37,619 bases of DNA from Bacillota bacterium (lineage in GTDB: Bacteria; Bacillota; Clostridia; Christensenellales; SZUA-584), in contig JAEXTV010000037.1 of the NCBI GenBank assembly GCA_023406895.1, positions 1-37,619 of the forward strand, in the 5' to 3' direction. Every line of letters begins with the position of its first letter. The stretch's first letter is position 1. Position numbers and translations under genes: made by a program. Of this stretch, positions 1-8,221 are shown in pieces. The notes under the pieces are model-generated. The model saw only the letters and a list, made by a program, of their open reading frames with translations, was not told the origin of the DNA and did not search any database.

Positions 1-79
1 TTCATCAGGCTCTTCTTACTTTTTCGTATAAAGTAACAACAAAGCCCTTCCATTGAAGTAATATGCGCACGCACTGTTT

Positions 80-125
80 GGCTCCCTCTGGAGGGAGCTG
101 TCGCCGTGAGGCGACTGAGGGAGGA
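80..125 (+). repeat. Dispersed palindromic repeat, copy A
   Basis: This copy has two consecutive hairpins. The first pairs GGCTCCCTC with GAGGGAGC, and the second pairs GTCGCC with GGCGAC. It ends in the tail ACTGAGGGAG. The same layout recurs at 9532-9579, 29357-29404, 34031-34077, 34141-34206 and 34229-34275, always between genes. It looks like a non-coding REP/MITE-type element with no ORF of its own. Confidence 0.7.
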
Positions 126-270
126 GACCGAGAGCGAGCGCCATGGATGTATGCTCTGCCCATGGGATTCCTCTTCCGCTAGCGCTCCATCGGAATGACA
201 GGTGTCACCACGCCGGTATACCAGGAGTCGTACGATAAACACGAAATAAGGGGATCGTTTAGGTGATTCC

Positions 271-298
271 GTAGGGCGCGATTTCCAAAGCGCGCCGC
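271..298. repeat. GTAGGG-led hairpin repeat
   Basis: GTAGGG is followed by GGCGCG pairing with CGCGCC across about 10 nt, then GC. A second element of the same form lies at 20366-20393: GTAGGG, then GGAAC pairing with GTTCC, then GC. This suggests a second small family of intergenic palindromes. The remainder of 126-370 shows only a fragment ending GGAATGACA near 190-202, which resembles the end of the element at 17669-17779. Confidence 0.4.
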
Positions 299-389
299 GT
301 ATGCAGGCGCGACAGGGATGCTGCCCCCTAACTGCGCAATCCCCAGTTACTTTGCGCATGCCGTCTCTTTAAAGAAAGGAGGCGCTACA

Positions 390-515
390 ATGGAAATGGT
401 ATCCATCTATGCCCCGAATCGAGTGTGTTCACAAGAAGGCACGCCAAAGGATGTCGTGCCCTGCACCGTATATTGTGTAATTTTACCCTTCGAACCCATT
501 CCGTCAATTGGCTGA
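390..515 (+). CDS. Possible small ORF, 41 codons, function unknown
   Basis: The ORF begins with ATG seven bases after a perfect AGGAGG (377-382), which is as good a ribosome binding site as any in the window. It encodes 41 residues starting MEMVSIYAPNRV, with three cysteines (13, 25 and 29) and a proline-rich end. No transmembrane segment or known motif is visible. It lies convergent to the topoisomerase operon, just before that operon's terminator. No clear promoter was found upstream, where the DNA is repeat-rich, so it could be a chance ORF. Conservation of the frame in relatives would decide. Confidence 0.25.
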   Translation: MEMVSIYAPNRVCSQEGTPKDVVPCTVYCVILPFEPIPSIG

Positions 516-527
516 TTATATCGACAT

Positions 528-555
528 TAAAAAAAGCCGCTCAACCGAGCGGCTT
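528..555 (-). terminator. Intrinsic terminator of the topoisomerase operon
   Basis: A nine-base-pair stem (AAGCCGCTC with GAGCGGCTT, loop AACC) begins about eight bases past the subunit A stop codon. On the minus strand it is followed by a run of T. The plus side also ends in TTTT, so it may work in both directions. Confidence 0.9.
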
Positions 556-563
556 TTGCTTGC

Positions 564-2987
564 TTACGCGAGGAATGATTTGCCCGCCGACACCACGCTG
601 TCGCCGAGCACCGCGAGCACCGCGGATGTGCCCTTACCGTTTCTGTCCTGCCGGTCGAGCTGCTCGGAGGAGAGCACAAAATTCTGCCCGCTCTTGAGCG
701 TCACGAGAACGCCGCACGGATCGGATATGATAAACGCCGCCGCCACACAGGTGCCGGTTGAGCCGTTCTTAAGCAGCGATATCGCCTTCAAGCCCTTACC
801 GCCGCGCTTCTGCGTTTCAAACAGATAAACACGCGTGAGCTTGGCATACCCTAAATCGGTAAACAGCGCCACATCGTCCTGCTCGTTCACGGGAGCCGCC
901 ATCACAACGCTGTCGCCCTTTTGCAGCGTGATGCTTTTCACGCCCTTGGCGGCGCGCCCCATCGCGTTCACGTCTTCCGAGTTGAAGCGAATGCCCATGC
1001 CGAGCTTCGTCATCACGAGCCATTCGCTTTCGCCGGGCAGTATGTTCACCGAGACGATGCTGTCGCCCTCGGTGAGGCCGCACGCGACAATCTTTTTATT
1101 GCGCACGTCGTATTCGCTTAAATGCGTGCGCTTGATCAGCCCGCCGCGCGTCGCGAAGAACACATCGGCATCCTTGTAATCTGCCACAGAGAACAGATCC
1201 ACGATGCTCTCGGCGGGGTCGATGCCCGCGATGATCGCGGAGAGCGGCTTGCCCTTGTCCTTGAGCTTGCAGTCCGGAATATCCGTGGAGGCGAGCGTAT
1301 ACAGGCTGCCCTGATTCGTGAATATCTGCACGCGCATGCTCGTGTTGGACGACACGATGGTCTTCACGCCGTCGTCTTCGCTCTGCGCGGACTTCTGGAA
1401 CGATTTTTGGCTGATGCGCTTTAAGAAACCGCCGTTCGTCAAAATAATCACGCAGTCCTCTACGGATTTGAATTCGTCCTCGTTGATCTCGATTTCGTGA
1501 TTCGTATCGAGTATCTTGGTCCGGCGCTTATCGCTGTATTTTTCTTTGATTTCGGTCAGCTCGTGGACAATCACGTTCATGAGCTTTTTCTCGGATGCGA
1601 GTATCGCCTCAAGCCGCGCGATCGTGTCGAGTATGAACGCGTATTCCTTCTGAAGCGCTTCAATTTCGAGCGCCGTCAGCCGGGCAAGCCGCATATCGAG
1701 TATCGCCTGAGCCTGTATCTGCGAGAGGGCAAAGCGCTCTATCAGCTTGTCGCGCGCTTCCTTGGGCGATGACGAACCCCGTATGATGCGGATGACCTCG
1801 TCGATATTCTGCACCGCAATGATGAGGCCGGCGAGGATATGCTCGCGCTGTTTTGCTTTTTCCAGATCATATTGAGTGCGGCGTGTGACGATCTCTTTCT
1901 GGAAACGGATATAATGATCGATAATGCTCATCAGCGAAAGCTGCTTGGGCTGCCCGTCAGCGATGCAGACCATGTTGATGCCAAAGGTCGTCTGCATGTC
2001 GGAGTATTTATAGAGACAGTTGAGTATCGTTTTGGGGTCGTAATCCTTGCGCACCTCAATCACGGCACGCAGACCGGTGCGGTCCGATTCGTCACGGATG
2101 TCACAGATGCCCGCGAACATGTCCTTCTTCTGCTCGGTCACCTGCAGTATTTTTTCGAGCATCGCGGCCTTGTTCACCTGATACGGCATCTCATTGATGA
2201 CGATCAGCGATTTACCGTTGGCACCCTTTTCAATCGTGGTTTTGGCACGCAGCGCAATCTTGCCGCGGCCTGTGGCGTAGGCTTCCTTGAGCTGTTCGAG
2301 ATTGAGCAAATAGCCGCCCGTCGGGAAATCCGGCCCGGGGATCAGCGTCATGAGCTCTTCCAGCGTCAGCTCCGGGTTGTGTATACGCGCGACAACACCG
2401 TCGATCACCTCGCCTAAATTATGAGGGGGTATGTTGGTCGCGAGGCCCACCGCAATGCCTGCCGCGCCGTTGACGAGCAGATTCGGAAAACGTGCGGGCA
2501 GCATTTCGGGCTCTTTTAAAGTATCGTCGAAGTTGAACGCCCAGCGCACCGTGTCTTTCTCGATATGCGCAAGCATTTCCATGGCGATGGGGGACAGACG
2601 TGCTTCGGTGTAACGCATCGCGGCAGCCGAGTCGCCGTCCATGCTCCCGAAATTGCCGTGACCGTTCACGAGCGGCGCGCGCATCACAAAATCCTGCGCC
2701 ATGCGCACCATCGCGTCGTACACAGAGCTGTCGCCGTGGGGATGGTATTTGCCCAGCGTATCACCGACGATACGCGCGGATTTTCTGTGCGGCTTGTCGG
2801 GCGTGAGCCCGAGCTCAAGCATTGTGTAGAGTATGCGGCGCTGAACAGGCTTTAATCCGTCTTCCACGCGCGGGAGTGCCCGGTCCATGATCACGTATTC
2901 GGCGAAGGGAATCATTGAATCGTGCATCATGTCGCTCATGGAGACGGGTGTGATTTCGCTTGCGAGGGCTTCGTTTTTATTAGGCAT
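564..2987 (-). CDS. DNA gyrase/topoisomerase IV subunit A (GyrA/ParC family)
   Basis: This is the DNA breakage-reunion subunit of a type IIA topoisomerase, 807 residues. The winged-helix and tower part covers roughly 20-490, with active-site Tyr126 in AAMRYTEARL. The quinolone-pocket segment HPHGDSSVYD (82-91) keeps the wild-type Ser and Asp. Residues from about 510 form the beta-pinwheel DNA-wrapping domain. The normal GyrA-box position in blade 1 (about 531-537) reads QKSAQSE, while a perfect box, QKRGGKG, sits at 726-732 in a late blade. It overlaps the end of the subunit B gene by 8 bp, so the two are co-translated. Whether it is the main gyrase or a second paralogue cannot be told from this window, so no gene symbol is given. 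The family call is firm. Confidence 0.93.
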   Translation of the reverse strand: MPNKNEALASEITPVSMSDMMHDSMIPFAEYVIMDRALPRVEDGLKPVQRRILYTMLELGLTPDKPHRKSARIVGDTLGKYHPHGDSSVYDAMVRMAQDFVMRAPLVNGHGNFGSMDGDSAAAMRYTEARLSPIAMEMLAHIEKDTVRWAFNFDDTLKEPEMLPARFPNLLVNGAAGIAVGLATNIPPHNLGEVIDGVVARIHNPELTLEELMTLIPGPDFPTGGYLLNLEQLKEAYATGRGKIALRAKTTIEKGANGKSLIVINEMPYQVNKAAMLEKILQVTEQKKDMFAGICDIRDESDRTGLRAVIEVRKDYDPKTILNCLYKYSDMQTTFGINMVCIADGQPKQLSLMSIIDHYIRFQKEIVTRRTQYDLEKAKQREHILAGLIIAVQNIDEVIRIIRGSSSPKEARDKLIERFALSQIQAQAILDMRLARLTALEIEALQKEYAFILDTIARLEAILASEKKLMNVIVHELTEIKEKYSDKRRTKILDTNHEIEINEDEFKSVEDCVIILTNGGFLKRISQKSFQKSAQSEDDGVKTIVSSNTSMRVQIFTNQGSLYTLASTDIPDCKLKDKGKPLSAIIAGIDPAESIVDLFSVADYKDADVFFATRGGLIKRTHLSEYDVRNKKIVACGLTEGDSIVSVNILPGESEWLVMTKLGMGIRFNSEDVNAMGRAAKGVKSITLQKGDSVVMAAPVNEQDDVALFTDLGYAKLTRVYLFETQKRGGKGLKAISLLKNGSTGTCVAAAFIISDPCGVLVTLKSGQNFVLSSEQLDRQDRNGKGTSAVLAVLGDSVVSAGKSFLA

Positions 2988-4947
2988 GGCTCATCACCTT
3001 CTCGTTATAAAAGCTGTCTTCCTTGTTGAAGTTGGCGTGCTCAGAAATGTACTCCTTGCGGGGCTCGGCTTTGTCGCCCATCAGCAGCGTGACGAGCCTT
3101 TCGGCTTCCGCCGCATCGTCGAGTTCCACGCGGAAAAGCTTGCGCTGCGCCGGGTTCATCGTGGTCTCCCAAAGCTGTTCGGGGTTCATCTCACCAAGAC
3201 CTTTATAGCGCTGCACGTTGGCCTCTTTGCCGAATTCCGCCTGAGCGGCTTTGAGTTCCGCGTCCGTGTAAGCGTAGACGGACTTGCCGCCCTTGTGAAC
3301 ACGGTACAGCGGGGGACGGCCGATGTAGATATGGCCCGCCGTCAGCAGGTCGCGGAAATAACGGTAGAAGAACGTCAGCAGAATCGCGCGGATATGCGCA
3401 CCGTCCTGGTCCGCGTCCGCGAGTATGATGATCTTGTGGTATTTCAAATCGGATTCTTCAAAAATGCCATCGAAGCCGGTGCCGAGCGCCGTGATGATCG
3501 AACGAAACTCTATGTTCTCAATCACCTGATCCAAGCGTTTCTTCTCCACGTTGAGCGGCTTGCCGCGCAGCGGAAGTATGGCCTGAAAGCGGCGGTCGCG
3601 GCCCTGCTTGGCGCTGCCGCCCGCGCTGTCGCCCTCCACGATGAAAAGCTCGTTGTTTCTCGCGTCGCGGCCCGAGCAGCTGGATAGCTTGCCCACGAGC
3701 GGCGCGCCTTCAAGCTTGCTGCGCTGGCGCTCAAGCTTTTTGGCCTTTGAGGCGGCTTCACGTGCTTTGGCGGCACGCACGGCCTTGCCCACAAGCTCGC
3801 CCGCCATCGCGGTGTTGTTGAGGTCTGCGAAGAACAGTGAGAGCTTGTCCTGCACGATGCTCTCCACGATGGTTTTCACATCGGTGTTGCCGAGCTTGGC
3901 TTTGGTCTGTCCTTCAAACTGTGCGTCCTTCATTTTCACGCTGATGACCACACAAAGACCTTCGCGGTAATCGTCGCCCGAAAGGTTCTCCTCTTTTTCC
4001 TTTAAGAGGCCGGAGGCGCGCGCGTATTCGTTCATCACCTTGGTATGCGCGGCTTTAAACCCCGATACATGGGTGCCGCCGTCCGCCGTGATGATATTGT
4101 TCACAAACGAGAGAATGTTTTCGTTGTAAGTATCGTTGTACTGCATGGCGACTTCAACGCGCACGTCGTTTTTCTCGCCGTCAAAATAGATGGGGGTTTT
4201 GTGCAGCACGGTTTTTTCTTCATTGAGATACTGGACAAAATCGACAATGCCGCCCTGATAATCGAACACGACCTTTTTTGGACGCCCATCCTTTAATATG
4301 CGCTCGTCCGTGAGCGTGATCTTGACGTTCTTGCTTAAAAAGGATATCACGCGCAGGTGCGACGACACGGTGTCGAAGCCGAAACTGATCGTTTCAAAAA
4401 CGCGGTCATCCGGCAAAAACGTGATTTTGGTGCCGCGGTTTTTTGTGGTGCCTGTTTCCTCCAGCTTTGTGATGGGACGGCCGCTTTCCAGCTTGCCGTT
4501 TTTCAAACGGCTTTCATAGCGCTGCTCATAAACCTTGCCGCCCGAATACACGGTGACGTGCAGCCAGCGCGACAGCGCATTGACAACAGACGCGCCCACG
4601 CCGTGCAGGCCGCCCGCGTATGTATAATTATCATTGTTAAATTTGCCGCCCGCATGAAGCTGCGTAAACACGACCTCGACGCCTGACACCTTTTTTTCGG
4701 GATGGATACCCACCGGAATACCGCGCCCGTTGTCTTCCACGGTGACGGAATTATCGGTATGCAGCGTTACGCTGATTTTATCGGCATAGCCGTTAACCGC
4801 CTCGTCCACCGAGTTGTCAACGATTTCCCAAAGCAGATGGTGCAGCCCCTTTTGGCCGGTAGAGCCGATATACATGCCCGGACGCTTACGCACCGCGTCG
4901 AGCCCTTCGAGCACTTGTATGTCGCTCGCGCTGTATTCCTTGGCCAT
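2980..4947 (-). CDS. DNA gyrase/topoisomerase IV subunit B (GyrB/ParE family)
   Basis: This is the ATPase subunit that partners the downstream subunit A. From the preferred start it has 655 residues. GHKL ATPase motifs are in order: DNSVDEA, DNGRGIP, and GGLHGVGASVVNALS, followed by the transducer GQTKAKLGN. The TOPRIM domain has EGDSAGGSAKQ and DADQDGAHIR, and the C-terminus has YKGLGEMNPEQLWETTM. An in-frame ATG at 5001 lies inside the promoter's inverted repeat, beyond the predicted transcription start. The ATG at 4947 has an AAGGGG site and begins MAKEYSASDIQ, as family members do, so 4947 is chosen. The compact length (no 170-residue insert) is usual for Gram-positive B subunits. Confidence 0.93.
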   Translation of the reverse strand: MAKEYSASDIQVLEGLDAVRKRPGMYIGSTGQKGLHHLLWEIVDNSVDEAVNGYADKISVTLHTDNSVTVEDNGRGIPVGIHPEKKVSGVEVVFTQLHAGGKFNNDNYTYAGGLHGVGASVVNALSRWLHVTVYSGGKVYEQRYESRLKNGKLESGRPITKLEETGTTKNRGTKITFLPDDRVFETISFGFDTVSSHLRVISFLSKNVKITLTDERILKDGRPKKVVFDYQGGIVDFVQYLNEEKTVLHKTPIYFDGEKNDVRVEVAMQYNDTYNENILSFVNNIITADGGTHVSGFKAAHTKVMNEYARASGLLKEKEENLSGDDYREGLCVVISVKMKDAQFEGQTKAKLGNTDVKTIVESIVQDKLSLFFADLNNTAMAGELVGKAVRAAKAREAASKAKKLERQRSKLEGAPLVGKLSSCSGRDARNNELFIVEGDSAGGSAKQGRDRRFQAILPLRGKPLNVEKKRLDQVIENIEFRSIITALGTGFDGIFEESDLKYHKIIILADADQDGAHIRAILLTFFYRYFRDLLTAGHIYIGRPPLYRVHKGGKSVYAYTDAELKAAQAEFGKEANVQRYKGLGEMNPEQLWETTMNPAQRKLFRVELDDAAEAERLVTLLMGDKAEPRKEYISEHANFNKEDSFYNEKVMSHA

Positions 4948-4973
4948 TGTCTTTCCCCTTTTTGCATCACAAA

Positions 4974-5003
4974 ATGTGGTGTATGCATGTGTATACACCA
5001 CAT
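4974..5003. promoter_or_regulatory. Large inverted repeat at the topoisomerase promoter (putative operator)
   Basis: Perfect 11-bp arms ATGTGGTGTAT and ATACACCACAT are separated by 8 bp. The right arm region also contains a nested perfect palindrome GTGTATACAC (4989-4998). The repeat starts immediately downstream of the minus-strand -10 box and covers the predicted transcription start, which is where a repressor would bind. As RNA it would form only a partial 5' hairpin, because transcription probably starts inside it. Confidence 0.7.
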
Positions 5004-5004
5004 A

Positions 5005-5033
5005 ATATTACCCTAAAAGGCCCATGTTATCAA
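5005..5033 (-). promoter_or_regulatory. Sigma-A-type promoter of the topoisomerase operon
   Basis: Read on the minus strand, TTGATA (5033-5028) and TAATAT (5010-5005) are 17 bp apart. The predicted start of transcription is near 4998, about 50 bases before the ATG at 4947. Confidence 0.7.
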
Positions 5034-5058
5034 TAGACAAACGAATTTATCAGCCGAA

Positions 5059-5508
5059 TCAGCCATTGAACTTAACGAGCTCGACACCGGCTTCCTTGAA
5101 AATTTCGTGTGAAAAATCGTCGGGATATGGTTTCAAATAGACGACGCGGGAGATGCCCGCATTGACGATCATTTTGGAACAGATCACGCATGGTTGATGC
5201 GTGCAGTACATAGTGGCACCCTCTATGCTGACGCCGAGCTTGGCAGCTTGAATGATGGCATTCTGTTCGGCATGGACGGCATAACAGAGCTCGTGCTGTG
5301 TGCCGGAGGGAATGCCGAGTTTTTGGCGCAGGCATTCGCCTTTTTCCTTGCAGCTTTTAAGGCCGGCCGGTGCGCCGTTATAGCCTGTGGTGAGTATCCG
5401 TTTGTTTTTGACGATCACCGCACCGATGCTGCGGTCCGTCTTGTAGCAGCTGGACCATTTTGCGATGGTCGAGGTTAAATCCATAAAACGCTTGTCCCAT
5501 TTATCCAT
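5059..5508 (-). CDS. dCMP deaminase (cytidine/deoxycytidylate deaminase family)
   Basis: This protein deaminates dCMP to dUMP, the substrate for thymidylate synthesis, in the cytoplasm. It has 149 residues. The zinc site is complete: His79 and catalytic Glu81 in HAEQNAI, with Cys107 and Cys110 in PCVIC. TGYNGAPAG is the usual dCMP-deaminase substrate loop, and the protein resembles Bacillus ComEB. A TTG at 5523 would add five codons, but it overlaps the GGGGAG binding site that serves the ATG at 5508, so the ATG is chosen. It lies upstream of the topoisomerase operon on the same strand but has its own spacing. It links functionally to the dUTPase at 19852, since both shape the dUMP pool. Confidence 0.9.
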   Translation of the reverse strand: MDKWDKRFMDLTSTIAKWSSCYKTDRSIGAVIVKNKRILTTGYNGAPAGLKSCKEKGECLRQKLGIPSGTQHELCYAVHAEQNAIIQAAKLGVSIEGATMYCTHQPCVICSKMIVNAGISRVVYLKPYPDDFSHEIFKEAGVELVKFNG

Positions 5509-5890
5509 GCTTGTGCTCCCCAATATCTGCGCTTAAAAGCGCCGAAATTTATCACATAATCCGCCGAAATATTCGTTTATTATACACGAAACAGCGGAGA
5601 TATGCCATTGGTTTTTCTAAAATTTAGCTTCGATGACAGCGCCTTATTTTGTGGGATATAAGAGGCTGCGGAGTGCGATTCGTATGATTAATGCGTTTGA
5701 AAGCCTGCATGGAGACAATCCAACAACTAAATATTCAACGCTTAATAAAAAAGTCCTGCACAATTGCTCAAAATACTTATGAAGATACGATAACGAGATA
5801 AAAATGCATAAACGATGTTCTTAGACGGAGATATTTCGATTTAACTATCCATTTATGCTGATATTTCGCCGAATAGGCTGAAAATTCAAT
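5509..5890. other. AT-rich intergenic stretch without a recognised gene
   Basis: No ORF with a ribosome binding site, repeat family member or structured RNA was found here. The stretch separates the divergent deaminase and groESL genes and should contain the deaminase promoter, which I could not place with confidence. Confidence 0.5.
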
Positions 5891-5919
5891 TTGCCATCAT
5901 TTCTCTTATATATTATTAT
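5891..5919 (+). promoter_or_regulatory. groESL promoter
   Basis: TTGCCA (5891-5896) and TATTAT (5914-5919) are 17 bp apart. The start of transcription should fall near 5926, just in front of the CIRCE element, the standard HrcA-controlled layout. Confidence 0.75.
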
Positions 5920-5927
5920 TAACCCTG

Positions 5928-5954
5928 TTAGCACTCAGACAAAGCGAGTGCTAA
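5928..5954 (+). promoter_or_regulatory. CIRCE operator (HrcA binding site)
   Basis: TTAGCACTC and GAGTGCTAA form a perfect inverted repeat with a 9-bp spacer, matching the CIRCE consensus at every position. HrcA represses groESL here until heat shock. No hrcA gene is in this window. Confidence 0.98.
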
Positions 5955-6007
5955 CAAACAAATGCAAAAAAATTTAGTATATAATATCTAACGAGGAGGT
6001 TTTTATT

Positions 6008-6292
6008 ATGTCCATAAAACCATTGGGCGACAGAGTTGTGATCAAGAGCCTTGAGAGCGAGGAGACCACAAAGAGCGGTATTGTTCTGACCGGCAGCGCA
6101 AAGGAAAAGCCGCAGACAGCGGAAGTGGTTGCCGTGGGCCCCGGCGGCTTGGTTGACGGCAAAGAAGTCGTTATGACCGTTAAGGTGGGCCAGAAGGTCC
6201 TTTACAGCAAATATGCGGGCACCGAAGTGAAGGTGGACGGAGAGGAATACATCATCGTACGCCAGGGCGATCTGCTCGCGACGGTGGAATAA
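6008..6292 (+). CDS. groES: Co-chaperonin GroES
   Basis: This is the 10-kDa lid of the GroEL folding chamber, 94 residues, the normal length. It opens IKPLGDRVVIK, has the mobile-loop region around ETTKSGIVLTGSAKEKPQ, and ends in the typical YIIVRQGDLLATVE. A strong GAGGAGG site precedes the ATG. It is the first gene of the CIRCE-controlled operon, and groEL follows after 25 bp. Confidence 0.98.
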   Translation: MSIKPLGDRVVIKSLESEETTKSGIVLTGSAKEKPQTAEVVAVGPGGLVDGKEVVMTVKVGQKVLYSKYAGTEVKVDGEEYIIVRQGDLLATVE

Positions 6293-6317
6293 TCGATTTT
6301 AAGGAGGACGAACAATC

Positions 6318-7949
6318 ATGGCAAAACAGATTAAATTTGGAGAAGACGCAAGACGCTTGCTTGAATCCGGCGTGAACCAGCTTGCCGATACAGTGAAAGT
6401 GACACTCGGGCCCAAGGGCAGAAACGTGGTGCTCGACAAGAAGTTCGGCTCGCCCGTGATCACAAACGACGGTGTGACGATCGCGAAGGAAATTGAACTT
6501 GAAGACCCGTTTGAAAACATGGGCGCTCAGCTTGTGAAGGAAGTGGCGACGAAGACCAACGATGTGGCTGGCGACGGCACCACCACGGCCACACTGCTGG
6601 CTCAGGCGATCATCCGCGAAGGCCTTAAAAACGTGGCGGCAGGCGCGAACCCGATGGTCATCAAAAAGGGCATTTTAAAAGCTGTTGACATTTCCGTGGA
6701 AAGCCTCAAAGACTTATCGAACCCGATTTCCGGTACCAAGGCAATCGCTCAGGTGGCGGCCATTTCGGCGGGCGATGAAGAGATCGGCGCGTTGATTGCG
6801 GAAGCGATGGAGAAGGTCGGCAACGACGGCGTCATCACCGTGGAAGAAAGCAAAACGATGAAGACCGAGCTCGCCGTTGTGGAAGGCATGGAATTCGACA
6901 GAGGCTATGCGTCCGCATACATGGTGACGGATACCGAGAAAATGGAAGCGGTGCTCGACGAACCGCTGATTCTGATCACAGACAAAAAGATTTCGAACAT
7001 ACAGGAACTGCTGCCGATACTCGAGCAGGTTGTTCAGATGGGCAAGAAGCTGCTCATCATTGCCGAGGATGTGGAAGGCGAAGCGCTCACCACTCTGATT
7101 GTCAACAAGCTGCGCGGCACATTCACTTGCGTGGCAGTGAAAGCCCCCGGCTTCGGCGACAGACGCAAAGCGATGCTTCAGGATATCGCGATACTGACAG
7201 GCGGCCAGGTGATTTCCGACGAAGTCGGCATCGAGCTCAAGGAAGCCAAAGTGGAGATGCTGGGCAAAGCGCGTCAGGTCAAGGTGGATAAGGAAAACAC
7301 CACGATCGTGGAAGGCGCGGGAGACCCGTCTGAGATTAAAGCGCGCATCAGCTCCATCAAAGCTCAGATCGAAGAAACCACATCCGATTACGACCGTGAG
7401 AAGCTGCAGGAACGCTTGGCGAAGCTTGCTGGCGGCGTCGCTGTGATTCAGGTGGGTGCCGCAACCGAGACCGAAATGAAGGAAAGCAAGATGCGCATTG
7501 AAGACGCGCTGGCGGCAACACGCGCAGCCGTGGAAGAAGGCATCGTACCGGGCGGCGGTGTGGCTTCGCTGCACGCGGCCAAGGCCGTGGCGAAAGCCAT
7601 CGACACACTCGAAGGCGATGTGAAGACGGGCATGCAGATCGTGATGCGTGCGCTCGAAGAACCGGTGCGCCAGATTGCGACCAACGCGGGCCTCGAGGGC
7701 AGCGTGATCGTCGATAAGATCAAGAATTCGGACGATTCCAACTTCGGTTACGACGCGGCCAAGAACGAGTACGGCGATATGGTGGTTAAGGGCATTATCG
7801 ACCCGACAAAGGTGACCAGAAGCGCGATTCAGAACGCGGCCTCCATCGCGTCGCTGCTGCTGACCACCGAGAGCATTGTGACGGATGTGCCCGAAGAGAA
7901 GGGTGCGGCAATGCCGGCGGCTCCGGGCGGAATGCCGGGAATGTATTAA
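6318..7949 (+). CDS. groEL: Chaperonin GroEL
   Basis: This is the 60-kDa chaperonin that folds proteins in an ATP-driven double ring in the cytoplasm. It has 543 residues. The ATP-binding signature GDGTTTAT lies near residue 86, and the conserved AAVEEGIVPGGGVA lies near 400. The C-terminus is a short GGMPGMY tail rather than a long GGM repeat. AAGGAGG precedes the ATG, and an intrinsic terminator follows. It is co-transcribed with groES under CIRCE control. The long antisense ORFs across it are composition shadows. Confidence 0.98.
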   Translation: MAKQIKFGEDARRLLESGVNQLADTVKVTLGPKGRNVVLDKKFGSPVITNDGVTIAKEIELEDPFENMGAQLVKEVATKTNDVAGDGTTTATLLAQAIIREGLKNVAAGANPMVIKKGILKAVDISVESLKDLSNPISGTKAIAQVAAISAGDEEIGALIAEAMEKVGNDGVITVEESKTMKTELAVVEGMEFDRGYASAYMVTDTEKMEAVLDEPLILITDKKISNIQELLPILEQVVQMGKKLLIIAEDVEGEALTTLIVNKLRGTFTCVAVKAPGFGDRRKAMLQDIAILTGGQVISDEVGIELKEAKVEMLGKARQVKVDKENTTIVEGAGDPSEIKARISSIKAQIEETTSDYDREKLQERLAKLAGGVAVIQVGAATETEMKESKMRIEDALAATRAAVEEGIVPGGGVASLHAAKAVAKAIDTLEGDVKTGMQIVMRALEEPVRQIATNAGLEGSVIVDKIKNSDDSNFGYDAAKNEYGDMVVKGIIDPTKVTRSAIQNAASIASLLLTTESIVTDVPEEKGAAMPAAPGGMPGMY

Positions 7950-7980
7950 GCCGGACAGCTAAACAATTTAAGTGCTTACG

Positions 7981-8012
7981 AAGCGCAGAGCCCATTAGAC
8001 TCTGCGCTTTTT
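7981..8012 (+). terminator. Terminator of groESL
   Basis: A ten-base-pair stem (AAGCGCAGAG with CTCTGCGCTT, loop of nine) is followed by a T run, about 30 bases after the groEL stop. Confidence 0.92.
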
Positions 8013-8180
8013 ACATAGCTGGTGTCGTGTGAATCCATCAGCCGTACAGATTTGATTAAGACAGCAAAATGCCATGAGCAGAAGGTCAAGTATAATCATA
8101 TCGGAAAAGTTAGCCCAGATGGCGTACAGTCGTTGAGCCCATGAGATGATAAACAATCATGTTGAAAAAATAACAACTAG

Positions 8181-8195
8181 CCGACAATCTGTCGG
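8181..8195. promoter_or_regulatory. Short perfect inverted repeat before the Fe-S reductase gene
   Basis: CCGACA and TGTCGG are separated by ATC, about 27 bases before the start codon at 8222. It could be an operator or a small leader hairpin. No matching promoter was confidently placed, so the role is open. Confidence 0.35.
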
Positions 8196-8221
8196 GATGC
8201 GAAAGCGGGAAGGGGTTAACC

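Noticed and set aside
2887..3687. 266-codon plus-strand ORF across the topoisomerase genes
   Set aside because: It runs antisense to two well-supported genes and has no recognisable domain. The 192-codon ORF at 1839-2417 is the same kind of shadow.
4948..5001. Upstream start for subunit B (18 extra codons)
   Set aside because: The ATG is inside the promoter's inverted repeat, ahead of or at the predicted transcription start, and has no binding site. The ATG at 4947 has both.
6714..7574. 286-codon ORF antisense to groEL
   Set aside because: It lies wholly inside groEL, has no start site of its own and is rich in Arg, His and Phe, as expected from reading biased codons backwards.
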